A stretch of 10,450 nucleotides of DNA from an uncultured bacterium. Its GTDB lineage: Bacteria > Patescibacteriota > Dojkabacteria > SC72. The stretch's first letter is position 1. Each line of letters starts with the position of its first letter. The DNA lies in contig CALLXA010000068.1 of assembly GCA_938015795.1 (NCBI GenBank), positions 1 to 10,450 on the forward strand. Reading direction: 5' to 3'. Below are positions 1 to 6,684 of the stretch, one piece after another. Made by a program: the position numbers and the translations under genes. The notes beneath the pieces were generated by a model that saw only the letters and a program-made list of their open reading frames with translations, had not been told where the DNA came from and did not search any database.

Positions 1-87
1 AATAATAAAGATTTATATTTTTTATACTTATAGACTCTACTTACTTCAATATTGGTTATGAAATATAAATGGAGTATTAGCAAACAA

Positions 88-106
88 TTATCCACAGTGT
101 GATTAC
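88..106. promoter_or_regulatory. Consensus DnaA box plus inverted DnaA-like box
   Basis: Positions 88-96 on the plus strand read TTATCCACA, an exact match to the classic DnaA box TTATNCACA. After one base (G97), positions 98-106 read on the minus strand as GTAATCACA, which fits the same consensus at all but two positions. Together they form an imperfect inverted pair centred on CACA-G-TGTG. The first 60 bases to the left are very AT-rich. A single good box can occur by chance and no dnaA or dnaN gene is visible, so an origin role is only a possibility. DnaA-regulated transcription or a titration site would look the same. Confidence 0.3.
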
Positions 107-154
107 TATAGGGCTCCGAGCGCTATGGGTTGGACCCTCCCCACCCCCTACTCG
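105..154 (-). other. GC-rich structured patch with G-tracts in the 3' intergenic region
   Basis: This short patch is far richer in G+C than its AT-rich surroundings. On the minus strand, the transcribed strand, it carries three adjacent G-tracts (G5, G4 and G3, facing the C-runs at 144-148, 139-142 and 135-137). Next is a hairpin of GGGT/ACCC with a 3-base loop (127-137), directly followed by a second imperfect hairpin (108-126, outer stem ATAG/CTAT, inner stem GCT/AGC). No T-run follows, so it is not a standard intrinsic terminator. I do not recognise tRNA, tmRNA, SRP, RNase P or a riboswitch. It could be a small structured RNA, a 3'UTR element or a G-quadruplex site, and an assembly artefact cannot be excluded. 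Confidence 0.3.
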
Positions 155-164
155 ATATGAAACA

Positions 165-989
165 CTACTGAATTATGTTCAAAAGTAAATTCAGTAAAAA
201 TACAAAAACAATAACTGCAATATAAATAAAACTTCCAAATCTTACCTCATTATTCATAGTCTCCTGAGAGACCACACTCACACAAACTAAGAGCCCTACT
301 ACTGGAACTACAGAAATAATTTCATGAGATGTTCCCAAAAGAAAAGATCCCAGGAACAAACAGAATACTACAAAGACAGTAAAGAATGTTTTTCTAAACA
401 ACTCCCCCTGCTCTAGTCCAATATTCATATAATGAACTAAAACAATGAAGAACAAAACAACAAGAAATATTGGTAATAACAAATAAATAGGAAGACCTGT
501 ACCAAGGAAACTAAAACTTAAGAAATATAGCATTAACAAAGAAAGAACATATGAAGTAGTTCTACCAACATGAACTAATGGAATTTTTTTAAATAAATTA
601 ACATTAAAAACATTTGCCATTAAAAATGATCCGTAATTACCTAAAAACACTAAGAAAAGTAATATCAGAAGAAGAAATGCTTCATATATACGATTAAATT
701 TTTGAAAAAAGAAAAACTCAATAAAAAGAACTTCTGAAAACACAAATAAGCTTGATTGAAGAAGATAAAGGAATGATTGCTTTTTAACTTGAAAATTAAA
801 AGCCCACAGTAAACCTAGGAAGGAAGCTACGAAATAAATAGCACTTGTTAGATAAATATTTAAAATAGTCTCTTGAGATTGAACTTGTGTTATTTTAGTA
901 ACAAACATGAACAGAGATATTAGAGCTGATAAAAATAATAGCTTCCCCCTCTTCTCATTATCTGATGTAAGACTGTTTATAGATGTCAT
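165..989 (-). CDS. Polytopic membrane protein of unknown function
   Basis: This is a 274-residue integral membrane protein with a short charged N-terminus (to about residue 16). About eight or nine hydrophobic helices follow, roughly at 17-35, 43-65, 71-95, 102-127, 144-165, 167-190, 203-220, 224-242 and 252-273. There is no signal peptide, enzyme motif or cluster of conserved charged residues inside the membrane. The loop-helix around 133-160 (KIPLVHVGRTTSYVL) faintly resembles DUF5656-type proteins that I recall from Patescibacteria, but this is memory and not a search result. The ATG overlaps the ruvB stop codon (ATGA), and GGAAG stands 7 bases upstream, so it is probably co-transcribed and translationally coupled with ruvB. 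Its function is unknown and a role in recombination should not be assumed from its position. The stop is TAG and no clear terminator follows. Confidence 0.8.
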   Translation of the reverse strand: MTSINSLTSDNEKRGKLLFLSALISLFMFVTKITQVQSQETILNIYLTSAIYFVASFLGLLWAFNFQVKKQSFLYLLQSSLFVFSEVLFIEFFFFQKFNRIYEAFLLLILLFLVFLGNYGSFLMANVFNVNLFKKIPLVHVGRTTSYVLSLLMLYFLSFSFLGTGLPIYLLLPIFLVVLFFIVLVHYMNIGLEQGELFRKTFFTVFVVFCLFLGSFLLGTSHEIISVVPVVGLLVCVSVVSQETMNNEVRFGSFIYIAVIVFVFLLNLLLNIIQ

Positions 990-2023
990 AATATATCTTC
1001 CACATATTTTATACCTTTTGATGTCAAAACCCTACCTCTTGAAGTTCTTTTTAAAAAACCGCATTTCATAAGATATGGTTCATATACGCCTGATAAAGTT
1101 GAAATATCTTCACAAACAGCTGCAGCTAATGTAGACAAACCAACAGGACCACCATTGAAATGATTCATCATAACAACCAAAACCTGCCTATCTATATCCT
1201 CCAAACCTAATTTATCAACACCCAAAAGATCTAATGTATCTTGAACAACATTTATATCAACAGTTGTTTTTTTGTACTTGGAGGCATAATCTCGTGTTCT
1301 TTTTAATAACCTCAAACCAATTCTAGCTGTCCCTCTTGAACATTCAGCTAACAAACCCAAAGCATCCTCCGACATTTCTATATTCCACAATTTTCTAGCC
1401 CTATCAAGAATATTTATCATATCCTCTTTCTCAAAAAAATCTAACCTCTGTACTAATCCAAACCTATCCCTCATCGGAGACCCTATTTTACCAATCTGTG
1501 TTGTAGCACCTATCAATGTAAAAGGTTCTAAACTTAAACGAATAGTTTTTGCAGAAGGACCTTTTCCCATCACAATATCCAAAACACCATCCTCCATTGC
1601 CGGGTAAAGAATCTCCTCAACTACTTTAGATAGCCTATGTATTTCATCTATAAACAAAACATCGTTCGCTTTCAAACCAGTCAATATTGCTGCAAGATCA
1701 CCCTGCCTTTCAATAGCTGGTCCAGAAGTAATTCTAATAGAAGAACCCATTTCATTTGCAATTGCCATAGCAAAAGTAGTCTTACCCAAACCTGGAGGAC
1801 CATAAAACAATATATGATCAACAACTTCTCCCCTATTTCTTGCAGAATCAATCATCATAGAGATTGTTTTTTTCTCTTGTACCCTACCGATAATATCCTT
1901 GATTTTGGTAGGTCTTATCTTCTGTTCGGATTCCGCAGAAACAATCTCCTCATCATTAGAAACAACTACCTTACTATCTAATTCTTTATTTTTTTTACTA
2001 TCATCAATACTAGACTTAATCAT
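986..2023 (-). CDS. ruvB: Holliday junction branch migration ATPase RuvB
   Basis: RuvB is the hexameric AAA+ motor that RuvA loads on Holliday junctions to drive branch migration in recombinational repair. The 345-residue product has Walker A GPPGLGKT (75-82), Walker B FIDE (124-127), sensor 1 GATT (172-175), the arginine-finger region RDRF (185-188) and a sensor 2 segment GTARIGLRLLKR. The C-terminal winged-helix domain carries GGPVGLSTLA and YEPYLMKCGFLKRTSRGR. All key residues are present. The N-terminus, up to IRPTKIKDIIG near 37-46, has about ten more residues than E. coli RuvB and is polar and acidic. The ATG lies inside ruvA (8-bp overlap), and the TGA stop overlaps the next ATG. No good Shine-Dalgarno is visible, so translation probably depends on coupling to ruvA. 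Confidence 0.97.
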   Translation of the reverse strand: MIKSSIDDSKKNKELDSKVVVSNDEEIVSAESEQKIRPTKIKDIIGRVQEKKTISMMIDSARNRGEVVDHILFYGPPGLGKTTFAMAIANEMGSSIRITSGPAIERQGDLAAILTGLKANDVLFIDEIHRLSKVVEEILYPAMEDGVLDIVMGKGPSAKTIRLSLEPFTLIGATTQIGKIGSPMRDRFGLVQRLDFFEKEDMINILDRARKLWNIEMSEDALGLLAECSRGTARIGLRLLKRTRDYASKYKKTTVDINVVQDTLDLLGVDKLGLEDIDRQVLVVMMNHFNGGPVGLSTLAAAVCEDISTLSGVYEPYLMKCGFLKRTSRGRVLTSKGIKYVEDIL

Positions 2024-2603
2024 TTTTAGACAATACTTTTTTAACTAAATCTTCTATTTCAATTTCACTATTTGTTTTCAAAATAGCACCAGCATATTCA
2101 ACATCTCCTTTCAATTGCTCTCCTGAAAAACCTAATGTTTTCAAAACCTCTTTCAATTCCTTCAATATATCCTTATTTTCATCACCCATTTGTTCAAAAT
2201 CTACCTTACCTCTTAACTCAAGAATTATTTTCTGTGCACCTTTCAATCCTAAACCATTAACTTTGCTTAATTTTTTAGCATCACCTTGAGTAATAATTTC
2301 CTCTAACTCTTTTTTCGAATATGTTGATATTATAGCCAAACCAATCTTAGGCCCGATACCAGATACTGATATTAATATTTCAAAAAAATCCCTCTCCTCT
2401 TCTCTCTCAAAACCAAACAAAGTTTGATTATCTTCCCTTACATGAAAGTGAGTATACAAGGAGTATTTCTCACCCCGGGGTGGCAAAATATAAGTGCTAG
2501 GAACACTTATTCGATACCCTAGTCCACTTGCTGTCTGAATATCAATATATGAGTCTTTGGCTATATTAGTTTTTAGTACTATTCCTGTTATATATGAGAT
2601 CAT
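2016..2603 (-). CDS. ruvA: Holliday junction DNA-binding protein RuvA
   Basis: RuvA forms tetramers that hold the four-way junction in an open square and recruit RuvB. The 195-residue product has normal length and three domains. They are an N-terminal OB fold (about 1-62, ending in THFHVREDNQTLFGF), two helix-hairpin-helix motifs (VSGIGPKIGLAII and VNGLGLKGAQKIILELRGK) and a C-terminal RuvB-contact domain (about 145-195, KELKEVLKTLGFS). The second hairpin reads GLGLKGAQK where GIGKKTAER is usual, a mild variation. It starts 46 bp after ruvC behind a -10 element so close that the mRNA may be leaderless. Codons for the variable loop LPPRGE contain the 12-bp palindrome CACCCCGGGGTG, which is very unlike the local base use. 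Confidence 0.96.
   Translation of the reverse strand: MISYITGIVLKTNIAKDSYIDIQTASGLGYRISVPSTYILPPRGEKYSLYTHFHVREDNQTLFGFEREEERDFFEILISVSGIGPKIGLAIISTYSKKELEEIITQGDAKKLSKVNGLGLKGAQKIILELRGKVDFEQMGDENKDILKELKEVLKTLGFSGEQLKGDVEYAGAILKTNSEIEIEDLVKKVLSKND
2465..2482 (-). repeat. GC palindrome motif, copy 1 (in ruvA)
   Basis: On the plus strand this reads ATTTCTCACCCCGGGGTG. The last 12 bases are a perfect palindrome. The copy at 8538-8555 matches at 17 of 18 positions and shares the one-sided ATTTYT flank in the same orientation. Here it encodes part of Leu-Pro-Pro-Arg-Gly-Glu in the loop before the RuvA THFHVRED strand, in a different codon phase from the second copy. That argues for a signal read as DNA or RNA and against a shared protein motif. 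Confidence 0.65.
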
Positions 2604-2608
2604 ATTTT

Positions 2609-2614
2609 ATTATA
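2609..2614 (-). promoter_or_regulatory. Putative -10 element for ruvA (leaderless)
   Basis: The minus strand shows a perfect TATAAT ending 5 bases before the ruvA ATG (2601-2603). With usual spacing the transcript would begin at or within one base of the ATG, giving a leaderless mRNA. A 17-bp spacer would put the -35 at 2632-2637 (ATTCAT), which is a poor match, so the promoter may be weak or need an activator. There is no Shine-Dalgarno sequence in the 46-bp gap, which fits leaderless initiation. Confidence 0.45.
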
Positions 2615-2649
2615 CAGGATTTAATTAGAAGATGAATTACCTATATTTG

Positions 2650-3132
2650 CTAAATACTTCCAATTGTAGCAATAGCTACAGCTATTGCGTCAGCTGCATC
2701 GTCTGGTTGAGGAATACTTTCTAATTTGCACATTCTCTTAACATTCTCCTGCACTTGCCTTTTATCAGCCTTACCATACCCTGTAACCGCGTCCTTTACC
2801 TGTAATGGTGTAAACTCTCTTATTGGAATACCTTGCTTCTCTAAAGCTAATAGAACTACACCCCTAGACTCTCCAACAATAATCGCTGTCTTTGCATTAT
2901 TGTAAAAAAGAAGTGTTTCTATACCACAAAACTCAGGATTATATTTTTCAATTAGTTCATTCAAATCATTGTAAATCTCATTTAACCTCTGGGATACTGA
3001 CAAACCTTTATCTGTTAATATTGCTCCAAAATCCACAGGTATTGGATTACTATCTTTATCAAAATCAATAACAGCCCACCCTACTGTAGCCAAACCCGGA
3101 TCAATACCTAATATTCTAATATTCTTCAACAT
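2650..3132 (-). CDS. ruvC: Holliday junction resolvase RuvC
   Basis: RuvC is the dimeric, Mg2+-dependent endonuclease that cuts Holliday junctions symmetrically after RuvAB migration. The 160-residue product has the RNase H-like fold signature GIDPG with catalytic D11, then IE at 71-72 (E72) and the C-terminal PDDAADAIAVA segment. D145 and D148 there match the last two acidic residues of the active site, so all four are present. Length is slightly below the usual 165-175 residues because it stops soon after the final helix. Its ATG overlaps the yebC TAA by one base, and the Shine-Dalgarno sequence lies in the last yebC codons, so the two genes are translationally coupled. Confidence 0.97.
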   Translation of the reverse strand: MLKNIRILGIDPGLATVGWAVIDFDKDSNPIPVDFGAILTDKGLSVSQRLNEIYNDLNELIEKYNPEFCGIETLLFYNNAKTAIIVGESRGVVLLALEKQGIPIREFTPLQVKDAVTGYGKADKRQVQENVKRMCKLESIPQPDDAADAIAVAIATIGSI

Positions 3133-3923
3133 TACTCCTCCTCTAGTTTAACATCTGTCCAAACCTCTTGCACATCATTATGATATTCAAATCTTTCAAT
3201 TGCCTCTTTTGCCTTCGCCAAGCTATCACCTACAAGAGTTTTCTCTAACTTAGGTTCTTTAACTAGGTTAGCTTCTTTTAATACATATCCTAATTTTGAA
3301 ATACTATCTCTGACAAAACCTAATTTACTATACTCTGTATATATCTCTAAAGCTTTTTTACCATCCATGTCGAAATCATATATATCCATAACTCCTTCAA
3401 TATCCATTATCTTCATCATAACTTCTTCAATATCATCTGATACAAAGACATCCTCAGCTCCATATTTCTCACTTTTCTCCATATGACCTGCAAATATTAT
3501 TATCAAACCTTTTACTTCAAAATTCCAAGAAACAGAACCTATTTCTCCCATACTACCACCAACTTCTTCAAACATTTTTCTTAACTCAGATACCGTCCTG
3601 TTCTTGTTATCCGTTAATGTATCAACAATTATTGACATTCCACCTGGTCCAAATCCTTCATATGTAATTTCTTCAAAAACAACACCATCTCCACCTTCTC
3701 CTGTTCCTTTTTTAATTGCTTTTTCAATATTCTCAATTGGAAAACCAACCTCTTTAGCTTTATCTATATACATTCTCAAAGTAGGGTTCATCAAAGGGTC
3801 TCCTCCACCCTGTTTAGCTGAATGTGTTAATTGTGCAGATACTTTTGAAAAGGCTTTACCTCTCTTAGCATCATTAGCTTCTTTCTTATGCTTAATGGTT
3901 GACCACTTAGAATGACCTGACAT
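3132..3923 (-). CDS. yebC: YebC/TACO1-family protein (translation factor or transcriptional regulator)
   Basis: The YebC/PmpR/TACO1 family was first described as DNA-binding regulators. More recent work on family members links them to ribosomes and to relief of stalling at proline-rich stretches. The product has the hallmark N-terminus SGHSKWSTIKHKKEANDAKRGK. The middle carries NPTLRMYIDKAKEVGFPIENIEKAIKKG and YEGFGPGGMSIIVDTLTDNKNRT, and VGGSMGEIGSVSWNF follows. At 263 residues it is somewhat longer than the usual 240-250. The extra length lies partly in the variable segment after residue 135 and partly in the acidic C-terminus. Position upstream of ruvC is the widespread bacterial arrangement. 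It has its own extended -10 promoter and no evident Shine-Dalgarno sequence. Confidence 0.96.
   Translation of the reverse strand: MSGHSKWSTIKHKKEANDAKRGKAFSKVSAQLTHSAKQGGGDPLMNPTLRMYIDKAKEVGFPIENIEKAIKKGTGEGGDGVVFEEITYEGFGPGGMSIIVDTLTDNKNRTVSELRKMFEEVGGSMGEIGSVSWNFEVKGLIIIFAGHMEKSEKYGAEDVFVSDDIEEVMMKIMDIEGVMDIYDFDMDGKKALEIYTEYSKLGFVRDSISKLGYVLKEANLVKEPKLEKTLVGDSLAKAKEAIERFEYHNDVQEVWTDVKLEEE
3137..3142 (-). promoter_or_regulatory. Strong Shine-Dalgarno for ruvC inside yebC
   Basis: The minus strand reads AGGAGG, four bases before the ruvC ATG. It is formed by the run of GAG glutamate codons that ends YebC. It is the only full Shine-Dalgarno match I found at a start site in this window. This shows that the organism probably keeps anti-SD function, and that it couples ruvC translation to yebC. 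Confidence 0.75.
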
Positions 3924-3952
3924 ATTGAGAAATATTTATAAATTACTTAAAG

Positions 3953-3964
3953 GGTATTATACCA
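3953..3964 (-). promoter_or_regulatory. Extended -10 promoter for yebC
   Basis: The minus strand contains TGGTATAAT (3964-3956), a perfect extended -10 (TGnTATAAT). It lies in the 72-bp gap between the TraG-like gene and yebC. The predicted start near 3949 gives a leader of about 26 bases. No convincing -35 is present, as expected for extended -10 promoters. The element is embedded in the 11-bp palindrome GGTATTATACC (3953-3963), which could serve as an operator or be chance. No Shine-Dalgarno sequence precedes the yebC ATG. Confidence 0.55.
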
Positions 3965-3995
3965 ATTAAAAAGTCTTTTTTTTAGTGTGAATTTT

Positions 3996-6647
3996 TTATA
4001 CTGAAACTATATATTTTTTCTCTTCTCTCTTTTCTTCTTTTTTCTTTTTTTCTTCTTCCTTTTCGACAACCATGTCCGATACTTTTTTATTACCTAAGCT
4101 CTCAGACTGTTTTTTACTCTCACTTTTCTTCTCATCAATAACCTTGTTTGTCTCATTTTTACTAGTTTCTTTTTTTACATCTTCTCTCTTATCATCATTT
4201 TCCGAATTGCTTTTACTTTCTTCTTTCTTAACAACTGCCCTATTACCCTTGTCACTATATGCTTGATCCGACCATCTCTGAATTTTCTCCTCTATCTCTT
4301 CTCTAGGAGTACCATATTTTTCTCTAGAAGCAACCACTATTTCACTCTTAAGACCGAATCTCTCATATCTTGGTGGTAATGATTTTGCACTGAAAGGTAT
4401 TGTTGTCATACCATCAACACAAAGCTTTACATACATAGAGTAGGCATCTAAAGATACCAAATCATCTGAAGATACTACAGGAGCAAATTCCTTCTCCAAT
4501 ATATTCGCATCTGCCTGACTTACTACAAATGATCCAAGAGTACCAACATTACCAAAGATTGCTTGTTGTACTGTTAAAGGTAATTGATCAATATACTGAT
4601 TGGTCATAACTAGGTTTAGACGATATTTTCTAGCTTCAGATAGTATTTTAGCAAAAGAATCCGTAGCAAAGTTTTGGAACTCATCAACATACAAGAAGAA
4701 ATCTTTCCTCTCTGATTCTGGGATATCTACTCTTTCCATAGCAGTTGCTTGTAATCTAGTAATTATCATTCCACCGAGCAAAGAAGCTGTTTCTTCTCCT
4801 AATTTACCCTGAGCAAGATTAACAAGAAGTATCTTCTTATTATCCATAATTTCTCTAAGATCTATTGTAGACTTAACTTGACCAATTATATTTCTAGTTA
4901 CAGCTGAAGCTAAAAATCTACCAACTTTGTTCTGTATAGGTGCAACTGCTTCTGCAAGAAGCCTTGGGTTTTGTGCCATCTGTGCAAACTCATCAGTCCA
5001 AAACTTATACAAAATTGGATCATTAACCTGTTTTAATATAAATTTTCTATAATTATTATCAATTAACATTCTAGGAACAGCAAGAAGTGATGTCCCCTGA
5101 GCTTCCAAACATGTAGCCACAGCGTTAGTCAATATATATTGAAGTCTAGGGCCCCAAGAGTTACCAAATTCTTTCTTAAATACTTCTACAACGCCATCAG
5201 CTATTAAATCTCTCTGAGATTTATCCTTAAGTTCAAGCAAATTAAAACCAACAGGATTAGAAACATCTGTAGGATTGAGATATACTACATCATCAATTCT
5301 GTTAGGTGGTATGAAATCTAACAATTCATCAACAACATCGCCGTGAGGATCCATAAAGCAAGCACCATCTCCTGCTAACACATCTGATATGAACATATTC
5401 TTAAATAGAGTTGATTTACCAGCACCTGTTTTACCTAATAAATAGAAATGTCTTCTTCTATCATTTCTTTTCAATCCAAACTCTATTCTAGCTCCACGAT
5501 AATCAGTTTCTCCAAAAATTGTAACATCATCATCAATAGCTTTTGGCAAATTCATAGGAGGTTCAACTTTTCTAGCTCGACTCCATGAAATACTAGGGGT
5601 CTCTACAGAGATATTAGGTAAATGGTATAGAGAAGCTAATTCTTCAATGTTAATGATATCAAGCTCATCAGCAGGCATATATCTCGAAATAAAATGATCA
5701 TATATTTCTTTTGCAGAGGTTTCTGCATCTTTATGAACAAAATTATTCAAATGAGCAGTAGTAAACTGTTTGAAACTAGCTACAACATCTCGAAGCAATT
5801 GTTCAGAACCCATTTGTGTAGGAGCTTTTGTAACAATTCTAATATTAAATTCAAATCCTAATTTCAACATCTTAGCTTCAATCTCACTCAATTCCTCCTC
5901 CTGTCCAGGTTGTAATTTAACAACCTCTTTCTGAGGAGCTTTACTATCTGCAGTAGTAGTTAATACAGTACCAATCATCCCTACTAATTTAGAAATAACT
6001 TTAAAGAAATTATTATCTAAATCTTTACCCTCTCTAATTGCAGTTATATATTTCTTAGATCTGTCCTGCCAATAGTTGGCAATTGGACGGACAACAATTT
6101 GTAACCATACTTTCTCTCCTAATTTTAAGTCGGACATAGCACCTGTAATAGCTGCTAAAGGATCTACTTCAAAATTACGGAATGTCTTTATTGGGAAAAT
6201 GAAATCTTTTTCCATCTCCACCTCTCCAGTTGTAACAAAAGAATCTACATTTGAAGAATCCTCTTTTGTGTAATCCTTTACTAATCTAATCTCAGCATTT
6301 GGATATTGAGCATACACCTGACCCTCTACAAACTTAGAAATATGCTGAGGAACAGTAATGTAAAACTCTATCCCCTTATCACCACTTGATGCTATCTCAA
6401 AACTAATTAAATCCAATGATTTTCTAGAACCCTCTAACACTCCGTGTATAGATGCAAACATTTGTTCAGCAGCCAACGGAGTCTTATCGTTCTCTCTTGG
6501 GACTAACACTTGCATAACAACTGGATTACGAATCTCTTCAAAAACCTCTATTTCCTCTGCAGAGTTTTTACTTGCAAACCAAAAGATGAACAATATAAAG
6601 AATGCAGAAAAAACAAGAATTATTAACATTGCAATGATCATTTCCAT
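3996..6647 (-). CDS. Membrane-anchored VirD4/TraG-like (type IV secretion-type) ATPase
   Basis: This 883-residue protein resembles the coupling-type, VirD4/TraG/HerA-related DNA-pumping ATPases. An N-terminal helix (about 3-25) anchors it to the membrane. Residues 30-370 form a large region without a motif I recognise. The ATPase core follows: Walker A GKTGAGKST (405-413), DPHGD (433-437), Walker B FFLYVDEFQNF with D655/E656, and TNQY (682-685). The tail (about 801-883) is a low-complexity Lys/Glu/Ser stretch, probably disordered and cytoplasmic. Known relatives move DNA or protein through membranes using ATP. No relaxase, VirB4, VirB6 or pilus gene is nearby, so this looks like a resident chromosomal gene and not part of a conjugative element. 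DNA uptake, DNA export and protein secretion are all open. A clear promoter stands directly upstream. The ATG at codon 3 is an alternative start. Confidence 0.88.
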   Translation of the reverse strand: MEMIIAMLIILVFSAFFILFIFWFASKNSAEEIEVFEEIRNPVVMQVLVPRENDKTPLAAEQMFASIHGVLEGSRKSLDLISFEIASSGDKGIEFYITVPQHISKFVEGQVYAQYPNAEIRLVKDYTKEDSSNVDSFVTTGEVEMEKDFIFPIKTFRNFEVDPLAAITGAMSDLKLGEKVWLQIVVRPIANYWQDRSKKYITAIREGKDLDNNFFKVISKLVGMIGTVLTTTADSKAPQKEVVKLQPGQEEELSEIEAKMLKLGFEFNIRIVTKAPTQMGSEQLLRDVVASFKQFTTAHLNNFVHKDAETSAKEIYDHFISRYMPADELDIINIEELASLYHLPNISVETPSISWSRARKVEPPMNLPKAIDDDVTIFGETDYRGARIEFGLKRNDRRRHFYLLGKTGAGKSTLFKNMFISDVLAGDGACFMDPHGDVVDELLDFIPPNRIDDVVYLNPTDVSNPVGFNLLELKDKSQRDLIADGVVEVFKKEFGNSWGPRLQYILTNAVATCLEAQGTSLLAVPRMLIDNNYRKFILKQVNDPILYKFWTDEFAQMAQNPRLLAEAVAPIQNKVGRFLASAVTRNIIGQVKSTIDLREIMDNKKILLVNLAQGKLGEETASLLGGMIITRLQATAMERVDIPESERKDFFLYVDEFQNFATDSFAKILSEARKYRLNLVMTNQYIDQLPLTVQQAIFGNVGTLGSFVVSQADANILEKEFAPVVSSDDLVSLDAYSMYVKLCVDGMTTIPFSAKSLPPRYERFGLKSEIVVASREKYGTPREEIEEKIQRWSDQAYSDKGNRAVVKKEESKSNSENDDKREDVKKETSKNETNKVIDEKKSESKKQSESLGNKKVSDMVVEKEEEKKKKEEKREEKKYIVSV

Positions 6648-6654
6648 ATTCGAA

Positions 6655-6683
6655 ATTGTAGATTAAAAGAGATTATTATTCAA
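6655..6683 (-). promoter_or_regulatory. Sigma-70-type promoter for the TraG-like gene (leaderless)
   Basis: The minus strand has TTGAAT (6683-6678), a 17-bp spacer and TACAAT (6660-6655), close to the TTGACA-N17-TATAAT consensus. Only seven bases (TTCGAAT) separate the -10 from the ATG at 6647. The expected transcription start is therefore the ATG itself or the base before it, so the mRNA would be leaderless. No Shine-Dalgarno sequence is present. The element overlaps the end of the LytR_C gene's 37-bp downstream gap. Confidence 0.65.
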
Positions 6684-6684
6684 C

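Noticed and set aside
105..122. ACTATAGGGCTC followed by CGAGCG resembles a T7-promoter/cloning adaptor sequence.
   Set aside because: The match to the T7 core is only 12 bases, the next part is offset by one inserted base, and the sequence before it does not match TAATACGACTC. I treat it as chance, though read coverage here should be checked.
127..137. GGGTTGGACCC looked like a tRNA T-arm or an intrinsic terminator.
   Set aside because: The loop is only three bases with no TTCRA, no acceptor stem or anticodon arm can be built around it, and no T-run follows on either strand.
986..988. TGA as a possible sense codon, given the TGA inside the zinc-ribbon frame.
   Set aside because: The ruvB and pseudouridine synthase genes end in TGA within ATGA overlaps at the expected protein lengths, and tryptophan is encoded by TGG throughout. 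TGA is best read as stop.
1637..1981. Plus-strand open frame of 114 codons opposite ruvB.
   Set aside because: It is fully antisense to a clear RuvB with intact motifs, has no recognisable domain and a composition typical of an antisense shadow.
3604..3915. Plus-strand open frame of 103 codons opposite yebC.
   Set aside because: It is the complement of the most conserved part of YebC, so its openness follows from the codon use of the real gene.
3971..3986. AAAAAGTCTTTTTT as a terminator of the TraG-like gene.
   Set aside because: The stem would be A-T only with almost no loop, so it is too weak to call.
4018..4265. Highly biased T/C-rich run with a plus-strand frame.
   Set aside because: It is the complement of the Lys/Glu/Ser tail of the TraG-like protein, and the low complexity comes from AAA/GAA codons.
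5149..5157. GGGCCC palindrome in the TraG-like gene as another member of the GC motif.
   Set aside because: It shares neither the CACCCCGGGGTG core nor the ATTTYT flank, and it is explained by the Trp-Gly-Pro-Arg codons.
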